Of a DNA stretch of 64,000 nt, positions 16,763-24,904 are shown piece by piece. This stretch comes from Bacteroidota bacterium (GTDB taxonomy: Bacteria; Bacteroidota; Bacteroidia; NS11-12g; UBA9320). The stretch spans positions 1-64,000 of the forward strand of contig WGNA01000027.1 of NCBI GenBank assembly GCA_016124755.1, written 5' to 3'. The first letter of the stretch is position 1. Every line of letters begins with the position of its first letter. The translations under genes and the position numbers were made by a program. A model generated the notes under the pieces. It saw only the letters and a program-made list of their open reading frames with translations, ran no database searches and was not told the origin of the DNA.

Positions 16763-19345
16763 TTAATCTTCTTCCTCTTCTTCTTTTTTGAGGTAGAGTT
16801 TGTTGTCTTTAATTTCAATGTCGATGTAGTTCTGGAAAACTCCGGCACCGATAGTTGCTTTCTTGTCGTCATTCACCATTTTACAACGAACCTTATACAG
16901 GGTTAATCCATCCAGCACAAGTGAATCTAAGCGGAAAGAAGTTGAAGTGAGTTTCGTGCCATCCGGCAACTTGATTTTATCGTTGCCATCGGTGAAGTTT
17001 TCTACTTTCAAATCGCCTGATCTAAACAACTGTTCAACAGTTGACTGCGGGATTTCTACTCGTGATCCGTCCGGATCGTATTGAAGTTTAACCCGCTTAC
17101 GACCAACACTGGCATTAACAAAATATATGTCGCGGGATTTGGTGAGATTAACAATGTCGTACATCTTGGCGAGTTTGATCCGCTCGGCTTCTTCTTCCTG
17201 ACGACGTTTCTCTTCTTCAATCTTTTTAATCTCTTTCTCGTATTCACTTCCGTGATTCTTGATATAATCCTTTCTCGCAGCGATAATAACTTTACTGTAT
17301 ACCGGCCCACCCTCAATGGCAACATTGTTTGTGTCCTGCACTTCGGGGTTACTCCATTGGAATTCGTATTTACAGTTTACAACCTTAACAGTGGTTCTAC
17401 GATTGGCCTGATGTTCCTCCTCAGTACACGGAACAACTTTTCCTCCTTCACAGGCACATTTGTTTGTTAATTGAGACTCTCCATATCCTCTTGCTTCCAA
17501 ACGATATGGGTTAATACCGGCTTGCAGAATATATTGAACCGCGGAGTCGGCGCGCCTTTGAGAGAGATCAATGTTGTACTCATAAGAAGAACGACAGTCT
17601 GTGTGAGAACCCAACTCAATACTCATTTTAGGGTATTTCTTCAGCGTTGCAATGAGATCGTCAAGCACCTTCTTACTTTCCGGTCGCAAGTTCGCCTTGT
17701 CGAGATCGTAATAAATGGGTAGTACAAAAACATCGTCGCATTGATTTTCCAAACAGAAATCCTTTACGTATTCCGCACTTTGTTCAACACCAACTGTGCT
17801 CACAGATTTTGGTTTGGCATCGTAGTAATAATCTTCACGTTTTGAAACGGAGATTTCATAATTTACCTCAGGACGAAGAGGGGCTTCGTAATATCCTTTC
17901 TCATCAGTGTACAGTCTGATCTTGGTCGAATCTTTATCATTAGAGATTTCAACCAATGCACCTTTAATAGGAAGAGTTGATTGACAGTCTGTGATAGTTC
18001 CTTTGAGAATCAGAATTAAAGGAGTCATGCTGAACTCGTAAATATCATCATCTCCACGATCGCGGTTTGATGTAAAGAAACCATGTTCTTTATCGGTGTC
18101 GACGATAATACCAAAGTCGTCTTCCTGAGAATTAATCGGGCAACCCATATTCACGGGTTTTTCCCAATCAGTAGGACTTTCACTTAAGGGTTTAGAATAC
18201 AAAATATCCAAACCTCCGAGAGTTACGTGTCCGTCTGATGAGAAATACAAGGTTCCATCCTCGTGAACGTAAGGGAATAATTCATTTCCCGGAGTGTTGA
18301 TGGTGGGCCCGAGGTTTATCGGAGTGCTCCAGGTTTTACCCCGGCGAACATAGTTCACCACATAAATATCTTTGGTTCTTTCCTTCGGTTCTTTGTCATC
18401 CTGCATACTGCCCGGCATATCGCTCACGAAATACAGTTGCTTGCCATCCGCAGAAAGAGCGGGATGACCGCAATTAAAATCATCGCTACAGAACGGGAGT
18501 GGAACCGGGTTAACCTCCCAGGTTTTTCCTCTTTTTTTGGCTTCGTAAATCTTACAGGTGGAATCTTTTCCGTCGAGGCCGTTGCATTGGGTGAAGTACA
18601 TGGTTGAATACCGTTCATCAAAGGTTACAACTCCTTCGTTATAATCTCCGAAGCCTTCAACTAAAACAGGCTTCTGCCATTTTTCACGACCGCGTCTGCC
18701 TGCTAATTCTGTTATCCAGAGATCTTCGAATTTTCTACCTGTCCATTTGAACTGAGATTTGCTTTCTCCTTCGTCCCGATCTGAAGTGAACATGATAGAT
18801 TCGTGTTTTCGGTCGGCGTATCTTGGAACCCGGTCATCAACTTTGCTCATGTTGGCGGGTTTAAACGATTCTACAATGTAACGGGTTTTTTTATCGGCAC
18901 ACTTTAATGCAAGCTCACATCCTTCAATCAGCCTGTCGACATCCGGATCACCCGGGTTGTTCTTTTTATATTCTTTTAAAATGGTAAGAGCCTGAACATA
19001 CTGACCCTGTTCCATCAGCATTTCCGCCTGTCTGTAATAAATGATTGCATCCTTTCTACCATAGGTAATGGCTTTGGAATACATCTTTAAAGCTTTCTTG
19101 CTGTCGTGGTTTAATCGATATGATTCCCCGGCTTTGAATGCGATTTCTTGTCTTTGGATTTTGTCTAACTCTTTTCCTTCCTTGCTCGAAAGAATCTGAT
19201 CATACATGTCGGCAGCTAAACCATACTGATGTAATCCATAATTTTTGTTGGCTTCCTGAAGGGAAACCTTACATCCTTCGCCAAGCACAAAAACGATGGA
19301 GAGAAGAGTTAGAACGAGAAGAGCTGTTTTACGATGTTTAATCAT
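16763..19345 (-). CDS. PorE-like OmpA lipoprotein with a C-terminal retropepsin-like domain
   Basis: An 860-residue envelope protein. In order: signal peptide with a possible lipid Cys25, TPR-like helices (about 30-130), a WD40/PD40-like propeller (about 160-460, repeats such as SADGKQLYFVSD), a carboxypeptidase regulatory-like domain (about 465-540), an OmpA peptidoglycan-binding domain with NIDLSQRRA (about 555-670), a charged coiled coil, and a final domain of about 120 residues. The first four match PorE, the T9SS-linked periplasmic lipoprotein of Porphyromonas. The tail resembles clan AA aspartic proteases but its DTGA site reads DPDGS. The ATG at 19345 was preferred to a TTG at 19375 because it starts the signal peptide. 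Confidence 0.85.
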   Translation of the reverse strand: MIKHRKTALLVLTLLSIVFVLGEGCKVSLQEANKNYGLHQYGLAADMYDQILSSKEGKELDKIQRQEIAFKAGESYRLNHDSKKALKMYSKAITYGRKDAIIYYRQAEMLMEQGQYVQALTILKEYKKNNPGDPDVDRLIEGCELALKCADKKTRYIVESFKPANMSKVDDRVPRYADRKHESIMFTSDRDEGESKSQFKWTGRKFEDLWITELAGRRGREKWQKPVLVEGFGDYNEGVVTFDERYSTMYFTQCNGLDGKDSTCKIYEAKKRGKTWEVNPVPLPFCSDDFNCGHPALSADGKQLYFVSDMPGSMQDDKEPKERTKDIYVVNYVRRGKTWSTPINLGPTINTPGNELFPYVHEDGTLYFSSDGHVTLGGLDILYSKPLSESPTDWEKPVNMGCPINSQEDDFGIIVDTDKEHGFFTSNRDRGDDDIYEFSMTPLILILKGTITDCQSTLPIKGALVEISNDKDSTKIRLYTDEKGYYEAPLRPEVNYEISVSKREDYYYDAKPKSVSTVGVEQSAEYVKDFCLENQCDDVFVLPIYYDLDKANLRPESKKVLDDLIATLKKYPKMSIELGSHTDCRSSYEYNIDLSQRRADSAVQYILQAGINPYRLEARGYGESQLTNKCACEGGKVVPCTEEEHQANRRTTVKVVNCKYEFQWSNPEVQDTNNVAIEGGPVYSKVIIAARKDYIKNHGSEYEKEIKKIEEEKRRQEEEAERIKLAKMYDIVNLTKSRDIYFVNASVGRKRVKLQYDPDGSRVEIPQSTVEQLFRSGDLKVENFTDGNDKIKLPDGTKLTSTSFRLDSLVLDGLTLYKVRCKMVNDDKKATIGAGVFQNYIDIEIKDNKLYLKKEEEEED

Positions 19346-19496
19346 GCCAAAATCCCTGTTGTAGAGTTGTTCCAAACGCCAAAAATCAACAAAATACCAT
19401 CTAATTCCAAATATTTTTTAGTGGTGGAAATGAATGAGATAGAGTCGATTCATGGCGGGTTATCGATACTCTGACGACGGTGCAGGAAAAAGGGTT

Positions 19497-19514
19497 GGCA
19501 GATCAAAGCCTGCC
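19497..19514 (-). terminator. weak terminator candidate after glnN
   Basis: A 5-bp GGCAG/CTGCC stem with an 8-nt loop, followed on the minus strand by AACCC and a T run. It stands 12 bp beyond the glnN stop. The short stem makes this tentative. Confidence 0.35.
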
Positions 19515-19526
19515 TATACAATTTTA

Positions 19527-21701
19527 TTATTTGATGTACAGAAGCTCCCTGTATTTAGGGAGTTCCCATAATTTATCATCTATTATCCGCTCAAGTTTAT
19601 CCGCGTGAGATCTTATCTGATCGAAGTGAATCCGAACCTCATTGCAATAAGCATTTGCCTTATTTTCAATATTTTCAATGGCGTTCGCTTTCTTTCTGGC
19701 TTCGATCATTTCATCCGTAATTTTTTTCAATGCCGTAAGATTTTGCGATACTTCTTTCAGAACTTCTGTTTGTGCAGAAATATCCGCCTTGGTCATTCCG
19801 GCTTCTTTTAATGCAATCACCGTATCGGCAAGAATCTTCTGATATTTGGTTGCAACCGGAAGAATACTGGTATAAACCATTTCATCTATTAACCGCCCTT
19901 CAATCTGAATTTTCTTTACATAATCTTCGAGTTCAATGTGATATCTGGCATGAAGTTCTTCTTTGGTGAGAACATCGTGAGCCGTCATTATCTCAACTGT
20001 TTTATCTGAGATATAGGCTTTCAATGCTTCCGGAGTATCCTGAATGTTATTAAGTCCCCGCTTTGCCGCTTCTTTTACCCACTCGTCGCTGTATCCGTTT
20101 CCTTCGAATAAAATTCGTTTTGAATCTTTAAGATATCCGGCTAAAATCTGAAGAATCGCCTCATTCTTTTTAAGAGATTTCTTTTTGATTAACGCATCCA
20201 CATCATTCTTAAATCGCGTTAGCTGGTCTGCCATTGCGGTATTGAGAACCGTCATTGGAGAGGAGCTGTTTTTAGAAGAACCAACCGCACGCAACTCAAA
20301 CTTATTTCCGGTAAATGCAAATGGAGAAGTTCTGTTTCGATCTGTATTATCAACCAGAATTTCCGGAATCTGAGCAATGTTGATTGTCTTTTCACCCTCC
20401 TTATTCTTGTCGGTCTTTTTACCACTCAAAATATTTTCCATTAAGTTGGAAAGGGTGGATCCGATGAAAATGGAAATTATCGCCGGAGGAGCTTCATTGG
20501 CACCAAGTCGGTGATCGTTAGAAGCTGATGCAATACTTGCTCTGATTAAATCAGCATTGTCATGAACAGCTTTTATCGTATTAACAAAGAAGGTAAGGAA
20601 ACTAAGACTTGATTCTGGTTTGCTACCCGGTGAAAGCAAGTTGATTCCTGTATCTGTTATCAGCGACCAGTTGTTGTGCTTACCACTTCCGTTAATTCCG
20701 GCGAATGGTTTTTCGTGCAGAAGAACTTTGAATCCATGCTTGTTTGCGACCTCATCCATCAAATCCATGAGTAGCTGATTGTGGTCAACGGCAAGGTTAA
20801 TTTCCTCGAACTGCGGAGCACATTCGTATTGACCGGGAGCCACTTCGTTGTGTCGTGTTCTCAATGGAATACCCAGTTTTAATGCTTCTATTTCGAAGTC
20901 GTACATGTAGTTAAAAACACGATCCGGAATAGAACCAAAATAATGATCTTCCATCTGCTGATTCTTCGCCGCCATGTAGCCAAATAGTGTTCTGCCACAC
21001 TGTATTAAATCCGGTCTTTGGTTGTACAACACCTTGTCAACCAGAAAATATTCCTGTTCAATGCCAAGAGATGCGCTAACCTTTTTTACATCCGAATAAA
21101 AGTATTTGCAAACTGCGGAAGCTGCTTTGTCCAAAGCCTGAAGAGACTTCAAAAGAGGAGCCTTATAATCCAGCGCCTGACCATTGTATGAAACAAAAAC
21201 GGTTGGGATACAAAGGGTTTTTCCAGAAGTGTTTTCGTAAATAAAAGCCGGAGAAGAAGGATCCCAGGCTGTATAGCCCCGGGCTTCGAATGTATTTCTC
21301 AAACCTCCGCTTGGCAGGCTTGAAGCATCCGGCTCCTGCTGAACCAAAGAATCACCGCTGAATTTTGCGACCGCTCTTCCATCCTGTGGTTCAAAGAACG
21401 AATCGTGCTTTTCCGCAGTTGTTCCTGTCAGAGGCTGAAACCAGTGTGTGTAATGCGTTACCCCGCGTTCCATGGCCCAGGCTTTCATACCTGCTGCAAT
21501 GTGTGAAGCTACTTCCCGGTTAATTTTTGAACCGTTGCGAATTGCATTTTTAATTGCCTTGTAGCTCTCTTTGTCGAGATACTTCTGCATTGCCTCGTCG
21601 TTGAACACGTTTGAAGCATACAATTCCTGAACGGATTTTTCCTGTTTAACGGGTTGAAAGGGTTGTCTTGACTGGGCGATTTCGAGAGCCTTGAATCTCA
21701 T
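19527..21701 (-). CDS. glnN: glutamine synthetase type III
   Basis: A 724-residue GSIII, about 250 residues longer than GlnA. Diagnostic stretches include THYTHWFQPLTG near the N terminus, the Glu-rich metal site GIEQEYFLVD, GIPLRTRHNEVAPGQYE, NGSGKHNNWS, and NDHRLGANEAPPAI. It makes glutamine from glutamate, ammonia and ATP and is the typical Bacteroidota glutamine synthetase. A TATCTTTG -7 element stands 50 bp upstream of the ATG, leaving a leader longer than most promoters here. A glutamate dehydrogenase gene lies at the other end of the window. Monocistronic. Confidence 0.96.
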   Translation of the reverse strand: MRFKALEIAQSRQPFQPVKQEKSVQELYASNVFNDEAMQKYLDKESYKAIKNAIRNGSKINREVASHIAAGMKAWAMERGVTHYTHWFQPLTGTTAEKHDSFFEPQDGRAVAKFSGDSLVQQEPDASSLPSGGLRNTFEARGYTAWDPSSPAFIYENTSGKTLCIPTVFVSYNGQALDYKAPLLKSLQALDKAASAVCKYFYSDVKKVSASLGIEQEYFLVDKVLYNQRPDLIQCGRTLFGYMAAKNQQMEDHYFGSIPDRVFNYMYDFEIEALKLGIPLRTRHNEVAPGQYECAPQFEEINLAVDHNQLLMDLMDEVANKHGFKVLLHEKPFAGINGSGKHNNWSLITDTGINLLSPGSKPESSLSFLTFFVNTIKAVHDNADLIRASIASASNDHRLGANEAPPAIISIFIGSTLSNLMENILSGKKTDKNKEGEKTINIAQIPEILVDNTDRNRTSPFAFTGNKFELRAVGSSKNSSSPMTVLNTAMADQLTRFKNDVDALIKKKSLKKNEAILQILAGYLKDSKRILFEGNGYSDEWVKEAAKRGLNNIQDTPEALKAYISDKTVEIMTAHDVLTKEELHARYHIELEDYVKKIQIEGRLIDEMVYTSILPVATKYQKILADTVIALKEAGMTKADISAQTEVLKEVSQNLTALKKITDEMIEARKKANAIENIENKANAYCNEVRIHFDQIRSHADKLERIIDDKLWELPKYRELLYIK

Positions 21702-21751
21702 GACGACGGGATTTTTTAAGTGGGCGAAATAGAGATTTATTTACCAAATGG

Positions 21752-21759
21752 CAAAGATA
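21752..21759 (-). promoter_or_regulatory. -7 element TATCTTTG upstream of glnN
   Basis: An exact TAnnTTTG match on the minus strand, 50 bp before the ATG. The predicted leader of about 45 nt has no obvious strong fold. Confidence 0.45.
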
Positions 21760-21826
21760 AATCGGGGCGCAAATTGGGTGCGGCGTCAATCGTTTTAAAA
21801 CGAACAACTTATAAACAGAAAACGAA

Positions 21827-22900
21827 TTAATCCAAGCCGCCGGCTTTGAGTTTTTCGGTGTTTTCAGCCATTTTTAACTGATCAATAATCTCCTGAATCT
21901 GTCCGTTCATCACTTCCGGTAGATTATACATTGTTAAATTGATCCGGTGATCCGTTACTCTGCTCTGAGGAAAATTATACGTTCTGATTTTTGCAGACCG
22001 GTCACCTGTCGAAACCAAAGACTTTCTTTCAGCAGCTATGGCTTTCTGGTGTGCCTCTAATTCCCGTTCGTATATACGGGTCCTTAAAACCATCAATGCC
22101 TTTTCGTAATTCTGATGCTGAGATCTTCCATCCTGACATTCAACCACAATACCTGTAGGAAGGTGAGTTAGTCGTATAGCTGATTCGGTTTTATTAACGT
22201 GCTGGCCTCCTGCTCCGGAACTTCGGAATGTATCTCGTCGAACATCCGACATATCGAGTTTCACGTCTACCTCGTCTGCCTCCGGTAAAACTGCAACTGT
22301 TGCGGCACTGGTGTGAACACGACCCTGACTTTCCGTATCCGGTACCCGCTGAACCCGATGCACACCGCTTTCGAATTTGAGTGTTCCGTAAACATCGTTG
22401 CCACTTATTTCAAATACGATTTTATTAAATCCACCAACCGAACCTTCCATCATTTCGACCAGCTCCGTTTTCCAACCTTTTTCAGCACAATATCGCTGGT
22501 ACATCCGGTATAAATCGCCCGCAAACAAACTGGCTTCGTCACCTCCGGTTCCGGAACGAATTTCCATGATGGCATTTTTATTATCGTCGGGATCTTTCGG
22601 AATTAACAACCACTTAATTTCCTCTTCTAATTTTTCTTTTCGTTCAGAAAGCTCATCAATTTCCTCTTTTGCGAATGCCTTCATGTCATCATCTTTTTCT
22701 GTGCGCAGTAACTCTTTAGCCCCGGCTAAATCGGTTACAACTTTTTTATACCGATGATATACATCAACAAGATCTTTCAGCTCCCCGTATTCTTTGTTGA
22801 GCTGGTTAAATTTCTTCACATCCGACAAAACATCCGGATCGCTGAGTTGTAATTCAACCTGAAGATATCGTTGATAAATGGCTTCTAATTTTTCGAGCAT
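21827..22900 (-). CDS. prfA: peptide chain release factor 1
   Basis: A 357-residue RF1. It has the N-terminal helical domain (MLEKLEAIYQRYLQVE), the EIRSGTGGDEASLFA block, and the peptidyl-tRNA hydrolysis loop SSGAGGQHVNKTESA containing GGQ. RF1 recognises UAA and UAG. The start is the ATG at 22900: a TAATTTTG promoter element sits just upstream, inside a longer TTG-started frame that reaches 22924, and RF1 proteins begin at this Met. prmC is not adjacent. Confidence 0.96.
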   Translation of the reverse strand: MLEKLEAIYQRYLQVELQLSDPDVLSDVKKFNQLNKEYGELKDLVDVYHRYKKVVTDLAGAKELLRTEKDDDMKAFAKEEIDELSERKEKLEEEIKWLLIPKDPDDNKNAIMEIRSGTGGDEASLFAGDLYRMYQRYCAEKGWKTELVEMMEGSVGGFNKIVFEISGNDVYGTLKFESGVHRVQRVPDTESQGRVHTSAATVAVLPEADEVDVKLDMSDVRRDTFRSSGAGGQHVNKTESAIRLTHLPTGIVVECQDGRSQHQNYEKALMVLRTRIYERELEAHQKAIAAERKSLVSTGDRSAKIRTYNFPQSRVTDHRINLTMYNLPEVMNGQIQEIIDQLKMAENTEKLKAGGLD

Positions 22901-22911
22901 GACAAGACCGG

Positions 22912-22919
22912 CAAAATTA
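22912..22919 (-). promoter_or_regulatory. -7 element TAATTTTG upstream of prfA
   Basis: An exact TAnnTTTG match on the minus strand, ending 11 bp before the ATG at 22900. It predicts a leader of under 10 nt. Confidence 0.55.
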
Positions 22920-22960
22920 GCCAATTGGCTACATCGTGATTTGAGTAGAAATTTGCGCCT

Positions 22961-23305
22961 ATGGAAGAGGTAAATAATTCGTGGAAGAAAGTGGTTGAGT
23001 TTTTAAATGACCGCTTTCAAAAACGAATGGATATGAATGCAATTCTCATGATGATCGGAATTCGGGAATTGGGGCAGGTTCGTGATAAATTCACCAAAGA
23101 GGAAAAAGTACGCCTTATGCATATCGCGATTTGCCGGATCTTCAGCCCATCAGGTTATTACGAATTAAAAGGAGTAAACCACAAAGGCTGGCCGCAATGG
23201 GAAAAAGTAAAAGATCTTCCGTTCGGCGACGTCTTTGACCAGGAAGGGCTTCTTCGCCAACACATCGTGGAGTATTTTTCGGAAGAAGGATTAATTGAAT
23301 TTTAG
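22961..23305 (+). CDS. conserved hypothetical protein, 114 aa
   Basis: A small soluble protein with no signal or membrane segment. It has an N-terminal helix (WKKVVEFLNDRF), a middle stretch MNAILMMIGIRELGQ and a C-terminal HIVEYFSEEGLI. I do not recognise a named domain; its composition is that of an ordinary cytoplasmic protein. It stands alone on the plus strand, divergent from prfA by 60 bp, and its stop overlaps that of the convergent transglycosylase gene by 4 bp. The ATG fits the gene spacing. Confidence 0.72.
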   Translation: MEEVNNSWKKVVEFLNDRFQKRMDMNAILMMIGIRELGQVRDKFTKEEKVRLMHIAICRIFSPSGYYELKGVNHKGWPQWEKVKDLPFGDVFDQEGLLRQHIVEYFSEEGLIEF

Positions 23306-24243
23306 TCCTGCGATGAGGATGAAAGAATTTCCGGAAGTGAAATGATTACGCTATCTCCCGATCGAATGGTAAGGTGATCGTCCCGAATCCACGGATTGAG
23401 CAGTTTTATATCCCGGTACGTGGTTTTGTTTTTTAGAGCAAATTCAGCCAGATCAAAAATTGTTGTGTCGATTTTTACCTCGTATACCTGAACCGGCTTG
23501 TAAAAATCTTTAGTATTTATTTCAAATCCATATTCATGCGGATGTTCCGAAATGAGTTTTAGTGCTAAAATCCGGAACACATATCTGCTCGTTTCGGTAT
23601 TGAGATATAAGTCGTAATAATTCGAAACTTTTTGACTGCTCACATCTCTTTTTATTCCGCTCAAACCTCGGTTATATGCGGCTGCGGCGAGTGTCCAGGT
23701 TCCAAGATCCGACTTGGCTTTTTTAAGATATTTACAGGCAGCTCTTGTGGATTTTACCAGATCGTAGCGTTCGTCGATTTCCGTACTAACTTTCAACCCG
23801 TAGCTGTCGGCAGTTCCATCCATAAACTGCCAGATGCCTTTGGCTCCGGAAGATGAAACCGTATTGGTTAAACCGCTTTCGGCTAATGCGAGATATTTAA
23901 AATCATCCGGTACACCTTCCTCTTTCAGCACTTTTTCAATTTGCGGAAAATATCTTCCTGTGCGCTTCAACATTAATAATGTATTCGATTGCCAATACGC
24001 ATTTACGGAGAGTTCTTTATCGAGTCGTTCTAAAACATTCCAGTCTGCCAGCGGAACCGATTCGTCTGCAAAAGACAATTTCTCGGGAATTCGGGTTGAC
24101 CGGATCATATACGAATCAGCGGAAATCTGATTTGATTTTTCTTCTGAACTACCGGTGCTTAAAGAAATAAGCAGAAAGGCGGTTGACACTAAAATCAAAA
24201 TCGAAGGAAGTGTGGAACCCGTAATTTTTTTAAGTGTTTTCAT
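23302..24243 (-). CDS. MltD-type lytic transglycosylase
   Basis: A 313-residue exported protein with one N-terminal hydrophobic segment (residues 13-30). The SLT domain is intact: LALAESGLTN with catalytic Glu122-Ser123, GAKGIWQFM, and AAAAYNRGLSG. A C-terminal LysM-like stretch (YEVKIDTTIFDLAEF, then LLNPWI) probably binds glycan. It cleaves the MurNAc-GlcNAc bond to give anhydro ends. It is last in a likely operon hscA, beta-barrel gene, this gene; its ATG shares one base with the previous stop. It is a useful intact comparison for 10623-11834. Confidence 0.88.
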   Translation of the reverse strand: MKTLKKITGSTLPSILILVSTAFLLISLSTGSSEEKSNQISADSYMIRSTRIPEKLSFADESVPLADWNVLERLDKELSVNAYWQSNTLLMLKRTGRYFPQIEKVLKEEGVPDDFKYLALAESGLTNTVSSSGAKGIWQFMDGTADSYGLKVSTEIDERYDLVKSTRAACKYLKKAKSDLGTWTLAAAAYNRGLSGIKRDVSSQKVSNYYDLYLNTETSRYVFRILALKLISEHPHEYGFEINTKDFYKPVQVYEVKIDTTIFDLAEFALKNKTTYRDIKLLNPWIRDDHLTIRSGDSVIISLPEILSSSSQD

Positions 24244-24884
24244 CAGAAAAAGACTTTAATATCAAAGGTGAAATTCCGGATCGTTTGCATTTTACCTGTT
24301 GCCGGATAAACATTTGGTAAATTCAGGTTGTCATTAATGTTCAGGAGTCCGAACTTAAATTCCGGTTGTATTCCGAGATAATAAAAATCAAAGTGATAAC
24401 CGACACATCCCGACATATCGAATCGTTTGAATCCGATGTTTCGATATGTTGCCACAAAATCAGGATTTACATAAATTTCGGATTGAAGCAAATAAGCGGG
24501 TTCTACACCCAAAACCAAATGCTGATCTTTTTCTTTTCCACTGGTATTAATGAAGAGGTTCACCGGAAAATCCATGTAAACAAACTTGACCCGACTGTAA
24601 AACGATTCCTGTGAATGCTTAAAATTGGAACCCCGCAGTGAGAATGCAACCTCCGTGAGTAATTGAAAATTATCTCCGAGTTGCTGGCGGTAATACGCAC
24701 CAATTACACTACCCATTTTAATGGAAGGATCTTCCAGTTCTTTCCCGTTGATTCGGGTAATGTTCAGGCCGAAGTCAACTCCCAGATGAAACTTTTCCTT
24801 GTCCTTAAAATACTGAGAATAGCCGGGAACAGCCTGTATCGCCAGAAAGAAAAGTATTAGAATTCCTTTGTTGATTCTGTTCAT
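24243..24884 (-). CDS. outer membrane beta-barrel protein (PorT-like/OMP_b-brl_2 type)
   Basis: A 213-residue protein with a signal peptide ending GYSQ. The mature part alternates hydrophobic and polar residues in short strands (FHLGVDFGLNITRI, LLTEVAFSLRGSN, YLGIQPEFKFGLL) and ends in an aromatic residue (KVFF), as outer membrane barrels do. It resembles the small beta-barrel family common in Bacteroidota. Function is unknown. It lies 20 bp after hscA, and its TGA overlaps the transglycosylase start by one base. Confidence 0.72.
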   Translation of the reverse strand: MNRINKGILILFFLAIQAVPGYSQYFKDKEKFHLGVDFGLNITRINGKELEDPSIKMGSVIGAYYRQQLGDNFQLLTEVAFSLRGSNFKHSQESFYSRVKFVYMDFPVNLFINTSGKEKDQHLVLGVEPAYLLQSEIYVNPDFVATYRNIGFKRFDMSGCVGYHFDFYYLGIQPEFKFGLLNINDNLNLPNVYPATGKMQTIRNFTFDIKVFF

Positions 24885-24904
24885 CTGTTACAATGTTAAG
24901 TACG

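Noticed and set aside
17081-17470. 129-codon plus-strand frame opposite the OmpA domain
   Set aside because: Antisense shadow with no start context.
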